6,299 nt of DNA from Hydrogenothermaceae bacterium (GTDB taxonomy: Bacteria; Aquificota; Aquificia; Aquificales; Hydrogenothermaceae), in the NCBI GenBank assembly GCA_027052485.1, contig JALUFA010000013.1:1-6299 (forward strand), in the 5' to 3' direction. The position numbers and the translations under genes were made by a program. Of this stretch, positions 1 to 6,299 are shown in pieces. How positions within the stretch are numbered: the first letter of the stretch is position 1; every line of letters starts with the position of its first letter. Below the pieces are notes generated by a model that was not told where the DNA came from, searched no databases, and worked only from the letters and a program-made list of their open reading frames with translations.

Positions 1-2
1 AT

Positions 3-122
3 CTTGACGATATGGAAAAACGCGGAATTGATTATGATAGAAGAAGATATAACGAACCAGATAGAATTTGGCCTGATGATAAAAATCGAGAAAAACTGTG
101 GGGGCATATAGAATGGACTTGA
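3..122 (+). CDS. C-terminal end of upstream gene, probably NuoI (complex I 23 kDa-type Fe-S subunit), 5' truncated
   Basis: An open frame enters from the left edge and ends at TGA 120-122, giving 39 residues that end in the peptide LWGHIEWT. The tail is very hydrophilic (many Asp, Glu, Arg, Lys) with no cysteine, so the ferredoxin-type cluster motifs expected of NuoI would lie further upstream. The assignment to nuoI is inference from gene order: in bacterial nuo operons nuoI normally precedes nuoJ, and NuoI often ends in a charged tail. I chose this frame because its third codon positions are mostly A/T, like the nuo genes downstream. Another frame is also open to a TAG at 109-111, but its third positions are about half G/C and its residues look less natural. 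The stop lies inside nuoJ, which suggests translational coupling. Confidence is moderate for the frame and lower for the identity. Confidence 0.6.
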   Translation, partial: LDDMEKRGIDYDRRRYNEPDRIWPDDKNREKLWGHIEWT

Positions 123-637
123 ATGCATTAGCATTTTGGACGTTTTCAACACTTGCCGTGCTGTCAGCTATCTATGTAGTTTTTGGGAAAAATATCGTTT
201 ATACAGTTTTAGCCCTTGTCTCAACGCTCATTATGGTCTCTGGATTATTTTTCACCCTAGGTGCAGAACTGGTCGGAGCACTTCAAATTTTGATTTACGC
301 TGTAGCGATTGTTGTATTTTACGTACTGGTAATCTCTACAGTCCCAGAATATAAAGGAAAAACCGTTGACGGAAAATACATGCTTCTTTCCATTCCATTT
401 GGATTTATCCTTTTTCTAGAACTCGCATACGTGGCTTTATACGGTGCATGGCAGTCTGCAACGGGAATATTTGATGAGAGAGTTATAAATGAAATAGGAA
501 ATTCAAAGGCTATAGGTACGCTTTTATTTACCAAGTACCTATTCCCATTTGAAGTTGCTTCCCTCATTCTGTTGGTTGCTATGATAGGAGCAATAATCAT
601 AGGAAGAAAAAAAGAAGACGTTCATCAGGAGGCGTGA
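113..637 (+). CDS. nuoJ: NADH-quinone oxidoreductase subunit J (NuoJ / ND6)
   Basis: NuoJ is a membrane-arm subunit of complex I next to the quinone cavity. With NuoK it forms the connecting (E-channel) proton path. The 174-residue product has five likely membrane helices, at about 4-23, 28-50, 54-77, 89-110 and 145-164, and a charged C-terminus, as usual for bacterial NuoJ (E. coli about 184 aa). TM3 contains the family signature GALQILIYAVAI (residues 55-66), matching GALEIIVYAGAI in E. coli NuoJ. The Gly after Tyr-Ala, in the pi-bulge region, is Val here. I prefer ATG at 113: it overlaps the upstream stop in ATGGACTTGA (10-base overlap) and gives the usual short N-terminus before TM1. An in-frame GTG at 98 would add five residues (MGAYR). 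The only upstream G-rich stretch, GTGGGGG at 98-104, is a weak ribosome-binding site, so reinitiation after the upstream gene is likely. nuoK follows one base after the stop. Confidence 0.93.
   Translation: MDLNALAFWTFSTLAVLSAIYVVFGKNIVYTVLALVSTLIMVSGLFFTLGAELVGALQILIYAVAIVVFYVLVISTVPEYKGKTVDGKYMLLSIPFGFILFLELAYVALYGAWQSATGIFDERVINEIGNSKAIGTLLFTKYLFPFEVASLILLVAMIGAIIIGRKKEDVHQEA
627..632 (+). promoter_or_regulatory. Shine-Dalgarno site of nuoK inside nuoJ
   Basis: AGGAGG lies six bases before the nuoK ATG at 639 and is part of the last NuoJ codons (Gln-Glu-Ala, then TGA at 635-637). Ribosomes finishing nuoJ cover this site, which is the classic arrangement for coupled translation of two subunits that sit together in the complex. 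Confidence 0.85.
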
Positions 638-638
638 G

Positions 639-944
639 ATGTCTATCCCATACGAGTATTACATCGTACTGAGTGGTTTATTAATGGTACTTGGTCTAAT
701 AGGTATTATTGTTAGAAAGAATATAATTACAGTGCTTATATCAACTGAGCTTATGCTAAACTCAGTAAACATAGCCTTTGTAGCGTTTGATATGAAACTT
801 CATGATGTTGCAGGGCAGATTTTTGTATTTTTCATACTGACAATAGCAGCTGCAGAAGCGGCAGTAGGGCTAGGTCTTATTGTTGCTATATATAGACTAA
901 AGAAAGATGTAGATGTAGAAAAACTAACAGAACTAAAACTGTAG
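639..944 (+). CDS. nuoK: NADH-quinone oxidoreductase subunit K (NuoK / ND4L)
   Basis: NuoK is the small three-helix subunit that carries the two buried glutamates of the connecting proton channel of complex I, at the cytoplasmic membrane. The 101-residue length fits the family (about 100 aa). Helices are at about 6-25, 29-50 and 58-86. Both hallmark acidic residues are present: Glu37 in STELMLNSVN (TM2) and Glu73 in AAAEAAVGL (TM3), equivalent to E. coli Glu36 and Glu72. The positively charged cytoplasmic loop RKN at 26-28 corresponds to the conserved RRN-type loop. The ATG is set by the AGGAGG six bases upstream. The gene starts one base after the nuoJ stop and ends nine bases before nuoL, so it is an internal gene of the nuo operon. 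There are no anomalies and identification is secure. Confidence 0.97.
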   Translation: MSIPYEYYIVLSGLLMVLGLIGIIVRKNIITVLISTELMLNSVNIAFVAFDMKLHDVAGQIFVFFILTIAAAEAAVGLGLIVAIYRLKKDVDVEKLTELKL

Positions 945-949
945 AGGAG
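945..949 (+). promoter_or_regulatory. Shine-Dalgarno site of nuoL
   Basis: AGGAG within the purine run AGAGGAGAAGG begins right after the nuoK stop codon (942-944) and ends four bases before the nuoL ATG at 954. This supports the ATG at 954 as the start and fills nearly the whole nuoK-nuoL gap. Confidence 0.75.
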
Positions 950-953
950 AAGG

Positions 954-2915
954 ATGGAGAACTTAAACTACCTATGGATAATACCTTTCTCGCCATTGAT
1001 TGCATCAATAATTATTGGAATTTTTGGATTTAAATTTTTAAAGGAACCTCTATCTGGAATTGTGGCTGTTATTGGAGTTGCAATCTCTGCAGTTGCTGCT
1101 GTTATAGGTTTCCTACACGTTCACGAACACGGAGGACATTACGACTTAAAACTCTTTACATGGATGCCCTTAGGTGATTACAACATTACCGTTAGTCTAC
1201 TTTGGGATCCCCTCTCTGCGTTAATGTCATGTGTTGTTACTGTTATTTCAACATTTATCTTTATCTTTGCTACAGGTTATATGAGAGGTGAACCGGGATA
1301 TCCTAGATTCTTTGCCTACCTTTCTCTATTCGTATTTATGATGTTAATGCTTACCCTTTCTGACAACCTGGTTCAGCTTTTCTTTGGATGGGAAGGGGTT
1401 GGTTTAGTATCTTACCTGCTTATTGGCTATTATCACAATAAGAGGTCTGCAGTTAACGCAGCATTTGAATCATTTATCGTTAACAGGGTCGGGGATTGGT
1501 CTTTTCTTATTGGTGTGCTTTTAGCCTTTGTTGTGTTTGGAACGTTAGATTATCTAGATATATTTGCAAAACTTCCTGAAGCTGGATACTGGACTATAAC
1601 AGCTATCGCTCTTCTGCTGTTTGGTGGTGCAGTAGGTAAGTCAGCTCAAATTCCACTCCATATATGGCTTCCAAATGCTATGGAAGGTCCAACTCCAGTT
1701 TCAGCTCTAATCCACGCAGCTACTATGGTTGCAGCAGGGGTTTATATGGTAGCTAGATTAATGCCAATTTTTGCCTCTTCGTCTGTTGCGTTAGATACTG
1801 TCCTTTATATAGGAACAGCTTCTGCTTTTGTTGCAGCAACTATTGGCCTAGTTCAAAATGACATCAAAAGAATCATTGCTTACTCAACTATGTCCCAGCT
1901 TGGATACATGTTTGCAGCGGAGGGATTGGGAAGATTTATAGATGGAATGTTTCACCTTACATCTCACGCAACATTTAAAGCGCTATTATTCTTAGCTGCA
2001 GGTTCAGTTCTAATAGGAGTTCACCACATCCTCAATATATGGAAGATGGGTCAGCTCAGAAAGTACATGCCAATAACTGCAGCCACATTCTTAGTAGGTG
2101 CGTTATCTCTAGCCGGAATTCCTCCTTTTGCAGGATTTTTCTCCAAAGACCCAATTATTGAAGCTGCGTACCATATAAACTGGGTTGTTTGGCTCTTCCT
2201 TTGGATTGGTGCAGGTTTAACAGCTTTCTATATTTTTAGACTGTACTTCCTAGTTTTTGAGGATGGAGACCACTTAGACCCACACATAAAGAAACACGTT
2301 CATGAATCTCCATGGAATATGACGATGCCTCTTATCGTTCTAGCGGCGGCTACAACTGTTCTAGGTTTCTTTAGAGAGTTCTTCTTTGAGTATCTAAGAC
2401 CAGTCCTAGACCCAAGGGCAATGCCAGACAGTTATGCTCCAGAAGCTACTAAAAAACTTATGGAAGAGGGATTATCTAGGGCAGAACACGTTCATATACC
2501 AGAGGATGCTATAGAGTTTTTAATTGAGTCTCTAACATCTCCACTAGGAATACTAACCCTCTTAACAGCTTTAGCTGGTATATTTGCAGCTTACCTTATT
2601 TATCAAAAACAGGTTATCAGCTACAAATGGCTTGGAGAAACGTTTAGACCCCTATACAACCTTTTCTATAACAGATGGTACTTCGACCACTTTTACTACG
2701 CTGTATTTGTTAGAGGATATCTAAAACTGTCTAAGTTCCTATGGTATGTTGGAGACAAACTAATAATTGATGGTATAGTTGACGGTTCAGGAAAACTTGC
2801 AGTATGGACAGGACATAAACTAGCCCTTACACAAACCGGAAGAATCAGCGCCTATGTACTACAGATGCTTATAGCAATGGCAATATTCTTAGGCCTGTTC
2901 TTACTTATTAAGTAA
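954..2915 (+). CDS. nuoL: NADH-quinone oxidoreductase subunit L (NuoL / ND5), distal proton pump
   Basis: NuoL is the distal antiporter-like proton channel of complex I, with a long lateral helix that braces the membrane arm. The 653-residue product is somewhat longer than E. coli NuoL (613 aa). The N-terminal ND5 region includes SLLWDPLSALM (81-91). The antiporter core carries Glu147 in FFGWEGVGLVSYL, Asp181 in NRVGDWSF, Lys229 in GKSAQIPLHIWLP, His254, Asp303 and Lys305 in NDIKRIIAYS, His334, His338 and Lys342 in HLTSHATFKALLF, and Lys398 in GFFSKDP. These are the proton-channel residues expected from E. coli. After about residue 520 come the TM15 region, the amphipathic lateral helix (roughly 555-625) and a final membrane helix at 632-652. 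A His-rich loop, HVHEHGGH, occupies residues 55-62. Spacing is 9 bases from nuoK and 16 bases to nuoM. All channel residues are intact, so I expect an active pump. Confidence 0.97.
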   Translation: MENLNYLWIIPFSPLIASIIIGIFGFKFLKEPLSGIVAVIGVAISAVAAVIGFLHVHEHGGHYDLKLFTWMPLGDYNITVSLLWDPLSALMSCVVTVISTFIFIFATGYMRGEPGYPRFFAYLSLFVFMMLMLTLSDNLVQLFFGWEGVGLVSYLLIGYYHNKRSAVNAAFESFIVNRVGDWSFLIGVLLAFVVFGTLDYLDIFAKLPEAGYWTITAIALLLFGGAVGKSAQIPLHIWLPNAMEGPTPVSALIHAATMVAAGVYMVARLMPIFASSSVALDTVLYIGTASAFVAATIGLVQNDIKRIIAYSTMSQLGYMFAAEGLGRFIDGMFHLTSHATFKALLFLAAGSVLIGVHHILNIWKMGQLRKYMPITAATFLVGALSLAGIPPFAGFFSKDPIIEAAYHINWVVWLFLWIGAGLTAFYIFRLYFLVFEDGDHLDPHIKKHVHESPWNMTMPLIVLAAATTVLGFFREFFFEYLRPVLDPRAMPDSYAPEATKKLMEEGLSRAEHVHIPEDAIEFLIESLTSPLGILTLLTALAGIFAAYLIYQKQVISYKWLGETFRPLYNLFYNRWYFDHFYYAVFVRGYLKLSKFLWYVGDKLIIDGIVDGSGKLAVWTGHKLALTQTGRISAYVLQMLIAMAIFLGLFLLIK

Positions 2916-2920
2916 ATAAT

Positions 2921-2925
2921 GGAGG
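2921..2925 (+). promoter_or_regulatory. Shine-Dalgarno site that decides the nuoM start
   Basis: GGAGG is followed directly by ATG AGG ATG. The first ATG (2926) touches the site with no spacer, so it is too close to be used efficiently. The second ATG (2932) sits six bases away, the same spacing as nuoK. This favours 2932 as the true start, making NuoM two residues shorter than the longest open frame. Confidence 0.75.
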
Positions 2926-2931
2926 ATGAGG

Positions 2932-4440
2932 ATGACTTTTGAGTTTGAGCCAGCTAGCTTTCCGTGGCTTACAATATCGATACTGCTACCTCTTATTGCA
3001 GCAGCGATACTGTTTTTCTTAGATAAGAAGTGGGCAAAACCAATCAGTATTGTAGTTTCAGCTATAGTATTTGCTATATCTACGTGGATGCTTTTTGCCT
3101 ATGACTACTCGAGCTATAAAATTCAGTTTTATGAAAAGTATGTTTGGATACCTCAGTTTGGAGTCAGCTACGAAGTAGGGGTTGATGCTTTAAGTTTAAC
3201 TATGTACTGGCTTACAGCCCTGTCATTTCTTATATCCTTCATATGGAGTACTAATATTAAAAAGAGAGTCAAAGAGTACTTTATAGCTTTCCTTGTTCTT
3301 GAGGCTGCGTGTATCGGGGTTTTCGTAGCTTGGGACTTGGTGTTCTTTTATATCTTCTGGGAAGCTATGTTAATTCCAATGTTCCTCATTATCGGTGTTT
3401 GGGGATATGCTGAAAGAATTTATGCAGCTACTAAGTTCTTTATATATACATTTTTTGGTTCTCTATTTCTTCTTTTAGGTGTTGTTGGTCTTTACGTTTA
3501 CCAGTACTTCCACTATGGAAAGCTATCTACTAGCTACTTTGATTTAATAAACCTAAACCTACCATTTAACCTTGAGATAATATTCTTCTTACTTTTAGCG
3601 TTAGGATTTGCTATTAAAGTCCCTATGTGGCCATTCCACACGTGGCTTCCAGCAGCCCACGTTCAAGCTCCTACTGCAGGTTCAGTAATTCTTGCTGCAG
3701 TACTACTAAAGATGGGTACATACGGTTTTGTTAGATTTTCAGTACCTTGGTTTCCAGAAGCGTCTAAATACTTTATGCCCGTAATGTTTACCCTTGGGGT
3801 TATTGCAATAATCTATACAGCAATGATGGCTATTGCCCAAACCCATATAAAAAGAGTTATCGCTTACTCCTCAGTTTCTCACATGGGGTTTGTAACCCTT
3901 GGAACATTTGCCCTTAACATGGAAGGAATGAATGGTGCAATTATAACAATGATTTCCCACGGTCTAACGTCAGCTGCTTTATTTCTGGCTGCAGGTTGGA
4001 TTTATGAGAGAGCCCACTCCTATGAGATGAAAGATTTAGGAGGTATGGCCAGATACGTACCTGTTTTTGCAACATTCTTTATGATTTCAGTTATGGCTTC
4101 AGTAGGGCTACCTGGACTATCAGGTTTCGTTGGAGAGTTTTTGGCATTACTTGGTACATTTAAACAGAGCATTTTATTTGCAGCTTTAGCTGGTAGTGCA
4201 CTTGTACTTGGAGCTGCGTACACTCTAAGGCTATACCACAACACAATGTTTGTTGAAGATGAGATTGATGAGGAGAAAAAGCATAAATGGAGACAGTTAA
4301 AAGATTTAACAGCTTCTGAATTTTTAGCATTTTTCCCTCTCATCGTTCTGATGTTTATAATAGGTATTTATCCAAAATGGTGGATAGATTTAATTAACAA
4401 CACTTCAGCAGCTATTCTTTCAAAGGTATTAGGAGGCTAG
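2932..4440 (+). CDS. nuoM: NADH-quinone oxidoreductase subunit M (NuoM / ND4), proton pump
   Basis: NuoM is the middle antiporter-like channel of the complex I membrane arm. With the start at 2932 it is 502 residues, matching E. coli NuoM (about 509 aa), with about 14 membrane helices. Visible signatures: [14 protein letters not shown] (82-95); Glu144 in [13 protein letters not shown], the TM5 glutamate equivalent to E. coli Glu144; Lys229 in [16 protein letters not shown], the broken-TM7 lysine; His243 in AHVQAP; Lys260 in [11 protein letters not shown]; the [17 protein letters not shown] segment with His317; His343; and Glu402 in [11 protein letters not shown], the TM12 residue that is Lys in NuoL and NuoN. 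This Glu distinguishes NuoM from its paralogues. The loop at 441-454 is strongly charged ([14 protein letters not shown]). The in-frame ATG at 2926 is less likely because of its Shine-Dalgarno spacing. The last codons carry the nuoN ribosome-binding site. The gene is intact. Confidence 0.97.
   Translation: MTFEFEPASFPWLTISILLPLIAAAILFFLDKKWAKPISIVVSAIVFAISTWMLFAYDYSSYKIQFYEKYVWIPQFGVSYEVGVDALSLTMYWLTALSFLISFIWSTNIKKRVKEYFIAFLVLEAACIGVFVAWDLVFFYIFWEAMLIPMFLIIGVWGYAERIYAATKFFIYTFFGSLFLLLGVVGLYVYQYFHYGKLSTSYFDLINLNLPFNLEIIFFLLLALGFAIKVPMWPFHTWLPAAHVQAPTAGSVILAAVLLKMGTYGFVRFSVPWFPEASKYFMPVMFTLGVIAIIYTAMMAIAQTHIKRVIAYSSVSHMGFVTLGTFALNMEGMNGAIITMISHGLTSAALFLAAGWIYERAHSYEMKDLGGMARYVPVFATFFMISVMASVGLPGLSGFVGEFLALLGTFKQSILFAALAGSALVLGAAYTLRLYHNTMFVEDEIDEEKKHKWRQLKDLTASEFLAFFPLIVLMFIIGIYPKWWIDLINNTSAAILSKVLGG
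4431..4436 (+). promoter_or_regulatory. Shine-Dalgarno site of nuoN inside nuoM
   Basis: AGGAGG overlaps the codons for the final Leu-Gly-Gly of NuoM and lies eight bases before the nuoN ATG at 4445. It confirms that start and indicates coupled translation of nuoM and nuoN across a four-base gap. Confidence 0.85.
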
Positions 4441-4444
4441 AGGG

Positions 4445-5941
4445 ATGTCAATAATAGAACAGTTAGTTACTGGATTAGGTGTTCCTAATCTATCGGTTTT
4501 AATCCCCGAGATTATAGTTTTAATAACTGCTTTTGTGGTTTTATTTGTAGAGCTTTTTTCAAAAAACAGAACTCTTATCACAGGCATAACCCTTATAGGC
4601 CTTTTTACGGCTTTAATATCTATATTCACCATAAGCCAGGGAGATATAACCCTTTACGGCCTTTACGTAGTTGATAGTTTTTCTCTGCTATTTAAACTCT
4701 TTCTAATCTTGTCTACTATCTTTATTGTTGCTACGTATAGACCTTACTTTGAAAGTAAAAAAGCCTACTTTGGAGAGTTTTACTATTTAACCCTCTTTGC
4801 TCTACTAGGTATGATGATAATGGTCTCATCTCCTAACCTTGTTACCTTCTACATTGGTCTAGAGCTTATGTCTATAACCATTTATGTTCTCGTTGGTATG
4901 TTTAGACCAAAGGATGAAAAGTATAAAGATTTAGACTATAAATCAAAGGAAGGTGCATTTAAATATCTGATTATCGGCGGTGTTGGTACAGCCATTATCA
5001 GTTATGCAATAGCTCTTTTATACGGTGCTACAGGAACATTTGATTTTTCTGAGATAGCAAAAATTGCCATATCCGAAGATTTATCTGTTGGTATTATTGG
5101 AGGTCTTATCTTACTTGTTATCGGATTAGCCTTAAAAGCTTCCGCGGTTCCTTTCCACCACTGGACGCCTGATGCTTATGAAGGTTCAGCAACTCCTATA
5201 ATGAATCTAATGGCAGTTACCGCAAAGGTTGCTACTTATGCAGTAATACTGAGAGTACTTGTCGAGGCATTTCCATTTTCTTCAGATGAATGGGGTTTTG
5301 CGTGGGCGCTACTAGCAGCAGCCTCTATGATTTTAGGAAACTTTGTAGCTTTAAGACAGAAAAACGTCAAGAGAATGCTTGCGTACTCATCTATCGCTCA
5401 CACAGGATACATCACTGCGGCATTGGCAGCTCCAACAGGAATGGGATTTGCAGCATTCATCTTTTACTCTCTTGTGTATATCTTTATGGCACTTGGTGCT
5501 CTTGTTTTCTTAACTGCTTTTGAAAAACATGAAGGATGGACTAATCATTTAGATGACTTTAAAGGTCTTTCAAAACGTTCTCCACTTATGGCACTACTAA
5601 TGCTTGTATTCATGTTCTCAATGCTTGGAATACCTCCAACTGTAGGATTTATGGGAAAACTTGGTGTATTTTTAGCTCTTATCGGGTCTAATGTTTGGTG
5701 GCTTGCAGTCGTACTTGTTGTTATGAGTGCAGTTTCTGCAGGATATTACTTAAAAGTTGTATCTTACATGTATATGTATGAACCTGAAAAGAACCTACCA
5801 TCATTTAAATTTACAGGAGCAGAGAAAGCCATATTAATCCTCATGGCCTTTATCGTTCTGTTCCTTGGAATTTACCCAACTATATTCTGGGGAGTTTCAA
5901 CAACTACCAGTTCAATGTTGATTTCAAGTATAGGTGGATAG
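4445..5941 (+). CDS. nuoN: NADH-quinone oxidoreductase subunit N (NuoN / ND2), proton pump
   Basis: NuoN is the antiporter-like channel nearest NuoJ/K in the complex I membrane arm. The 498-residue product (E. coli about 485 aa) has about 14 membrane helices. Key residues are present: Glu140 in [17 protein letters not shown] (E. coli Glu133), Lys173 in [10 protein letters not shown] (E. coli Lys158), Lys231 in [20 protein letters not shown], which is the classic NuoN signature, Lys261 in [11 protein letters not shown], His319 in YSSIAHTGY, and Lys405 in GFMGKLGVF. The TM5-TM6 loop (about 154-169) is charged. The Glu140-Lys173 spacing is 33 residues against 25 in E. coli, which implies an insertion of about eight residues. 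The ATG is set by AGGAGG eight bases upstream. It is the last nuo gene here. A promoter hexamer starts on the base after its TAG, and no terminator hairpin is visible. Confidence 0.97.
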   Translation: MSIIEQLVTGLGVPNLSVLIPEIIVLITAFVVLFVELFSKNRTLITGITLIGLFTALISIFTISQGDITLYGLYVVDSFSLLFKLFLILSTIFIVATYRPYFESKKAYFGEFYYLTLFALLGMMIMVSSPNLVTFYIGLELMSITIYVLVGMFRPKDEKYKDLDYKSKEGAFKYLIIGGVGTAIISYAIALLYGATGTFDFSEIAKIAISEDLSVGIIGGLILLVIGLALKASAVPFHHWTPDAYEGSATPIMNLMAVTAKVATYAVILRVLVEAFPFSSDEWGFAWALLAAASMILGNFVALRQKNVKRMLAYSSIAHTGYITAALAAPTGMGFAAFIFYSLVYIFMALGALVFLTAFEKHEGWTNHLDDFKGLSKRSPLMALLMLVFMFSMLGIPPTVGFMGKLGVFLALIGSNVWWLAVVLVVMSAVSAGYYLKVVSYMYMYEPEKNLPSFKFTGAEKAILILMAFIVLFLGIYPTIFWGVSTTTSSMLISSIGG

Positions 5942-5970
5942 TTGACAAATCTATAAAAGTATATTATTAT
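5942..5970 (+). promoter_or_regulatory. Sigma70-type promoter of the tRNA cluster
   Basis: TTGACA at 5942-5947 is a perfect -35 box. A 17-base AT-rich spacer leads to TATTAT at 5965-5970, a five-of-six match to the -10 consensus. Transcription would start near 5977, about 14 bases before mature tRNA-Thr. The -35 box begins on the first base after the nuoN stop (5939-5941). A second TATTAT at 5962-5967 gives only a 14-base spacer and is less likely. The near-consensus match and position suit a strongly expressed stable-RNA operon. The call rests on sequence only. Confidence 0.8.
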
Positions 5971-5990
5971 ATTTATCCCGTTTGAGGGTT

Positions 5991-6063
5991 GCTGGCGTAG
6001 CTCAGTCGGCAGAGCAGGTGATTTGTAATCACCAGGTCGTGGGTTCGAGTCCCACCGCCAGCT
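5991..6063 (+). tRNA. tRNA-Thr (anticodon TGT), CCA not encoded
   Basis: A complete 73-base cloverleaf: acceptor stem GCTGGCG (5991-5997) pairs perfectly with CGCCAGC (6056-6062); D arm GCTC/GAGC (6000-6003, 6012-6015); anticodon stem GGTGA/TCACC around loop TTTGTAA, with anticodon TGT at 6024-6026 reading ACA and, by wobble, other ACN threonine codons; T arm GTGGG/CCCAC around TTCGAGT. The discriminator base is T6063. The genome continues CTT rather than CCA, so the 3' end must be completed by CCA-adding activity, unlike the two tRNA genes downstream. The stems are strongly GC-rich compared with the flanking DNA, as expected for a thermophile. Confidence 0.97.
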
Positions 6064-6077
6064 CTTTAAGAGAATAT

Positions 6078-6165
6078 GGAGGAGTCGCCTAGCCTGGCCA
6101 ATGGCGGGAGACTGTAAATCTCCTGGCGTATGCCTGCGCAGGTTCGAATCCTGCCTCCTCCACCA
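6078..6165 (+). tRNA. tRNA-Tyr (anticodon GTA), CCA encoded
   Basis: A class II tRNA with a long variable arm. The acceptor stem GGAGGAG (6078-6084) pairs perfectly with CTCCTCC (6155-6161), followed by discriminator A6162 and encoded CCA at 6163-6165. The anticodon stem GGAGA/TCTCC (6107-6111, 6119-6123) encloses CTGTAAA, with anticodon GTA at 6114-6116 reading UAU and UAC. The 14-base variable region (6124-6137) folds as GGC-GTAT-GCC. The T arm is GCAGG/CCTGC around TTCGAAT. A long variable arm on tRNA-Tyr is the bacterial form. It lies 14 bases after tRNA-Thr, with no promoter between them, so the two are probably co-transcribed. Confidence 0.97.
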
Positions 6166-6175
6166 TTCTTGATAT

Positions 6176-6251
6176 GCGGGAGTAGCTCAGTTGGTAGAGC
6201 ATCTGCCTTCCAAGCAGATGGTCGCGGGTTCGAGTCCCGTCTCCCGCTCCA
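6176..6251 (+). tRNA. tRNA-Gly (anticodon TCC), CCA encoded
   Basis: A complete cloverleaf: acceptor GCGGGAG (6176-6182) pairs with CTCCCGC (6241-6247); D arm GCTC/GAGC; anticodon stem TCTGC/GCAGA around CTTCCAA, with anticodon TCC at 6209-6211 reading GGA and GGG; T arm GCGGG/CCCGT around TTCGAGT, whose outermost pair is a G-U wobble (6224 with 6240). Discriminator T6248 is followed by encoded CCA at 6249-6251. It lies 10 bases after tRNA-Tyr. The order Thr-Tyr-Gly matches the E. coli thrU-tyrU-glyT cluster upstream of tufB, but no tuf start is visible in the 48 bases that remain. Confidence 0.97.
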
Positions 6252-6299
6252 TTAAATAAAATCCCCACTATCTCCCTGAAAATCCTAAAAATCTAATTC

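Noticed and set aside
1..111. A second open frame across the left edge, ending at TAG 109-111 two bases before the nuoJ ATG.
   Set aside because: Its third codon positions are about half G/C, unlike the A/T-rich third positions of the nuo genes. The frame ending at 122 fits the gene codon pattern better.
319..600. Long antisense open frames at 319-600, 4020-4343 and 4429-4632, and + strand alternative frames at 136-354 and 5290-5523.
   Set aside because: All lie within secure nuo coding sequences, give low-complexity or family-free proteins, and lack convincing ribosome sites. They are shadows of the real genes.
6078..6102. GGAGGAG followed by an ATG at 6101 looks like a ribosome-binding site and start codon.
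   Set aside because: GGAGGAG is the 5' acceptor strand of tRNA-Tyr, pairing perfectly with CTCCTCC at 6155-6161. The ATG is in the tRNA D arm and 16 bases away.
6268..6299. A short minus-strand open frame ending at a TAG (complement of 6268-6270), which could be the C-terminus (about nine residues, IRFLGFSGR) of a convergent gene.
   Set aside because: It is too short to recognise or to judge codon usage. Nothing else in the last 48 bases supports a gene, a terminator or a promoter.
1..6299. Search for a novel system: CRISPR-like repeats, inverted-repeat ends, toxin-antitoxin pairs, riboswitch-like leaders, insertion at the tRNA genes.
   Set aside because: No direct repeats with spacers, no transposase or integrase, no duplicated tRNA 3' end (att-like) and no unexplained intergenic stretch over about 50 bases. 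The window is an ordinary core-genome nuo-tRNA region.

Overview
This window is the distal part of a bacterial respiratory complex I (NADH:quinone oxidoreductase, NDH-1) operon, followed directly by a three-gene tRNA cluster. Everything recognisable is on the + strand. It holds the last 39 codons of an upstream gene (probably nuoI, judged by position), then complete nuoJ, nuoK, nuoL, nuoM and nuoN, then tRNA-Thr(TGT), tRNA-Tyr(GTA) and tRNA-Gly(TCC). I see no mobile element, CRISPR array, broken gene or unknown protein system.

Layout: 3-122 C-terminus of the upstream gene; 113-637 nuoJ, overlapping that gene by 10 bases; 639-944 nuoK; 954-2915 nuoL; 2932-4440 nuoM; 4445-5941 nuoN. Gaps between the nuo genes are 1 to 16 bases. 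The genes nuoK to nuoN each have a clear purine-rich Shine-Dalgarno sequence, several of them inside the preceding gene's last codons. Immediately after the nuoN stop is a strong sigma70-type promoter (TTGACA, 17 bases, TATTAT at 5942-5970), and then the tRNAs at 5991-6063, 6078-6165 and 6176-6251. The last 48 bases are AT-rich and hold nothing I can assign.

How the genes work together: NuoL, NuoM and NuoN are the three antiporter-like proton channels of the membrane arm. NuoJ and NuoK form the fourth, connecting channel next to the quinone site. The key charged residues of all these channels are present, so the arm looks functional. The electron-input subunits (NuoE, F, G) are outside the window, so the electron donor (NADH, ferredoxin or other) cannot be inferred here. 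The tRNA genes have no functional link to nuo; they are probably a separate operon with its own promoter, though no terminator separates the two.

Organism: the protein genes are AT-rich, with frequent ATA and AGA codons and A/T third positions, while the tRNA stems are almost entirely G-C. That contrast is typical of thermophilic bacteria. Together with the style of the Nuo proteins it suggests a lineage such as Aquificota. This is inference, not something the sequence proves.

The points most worth a second look are a Gly-to-Val change in the otherwise conserved YAGAI motif of NuoJ TM3, the mixed presence of genomically encoded CCA in adjacent tRNA genes, the tRNA promoter abutting the nuoN stop codon, and a His-rich loop in NuoL.
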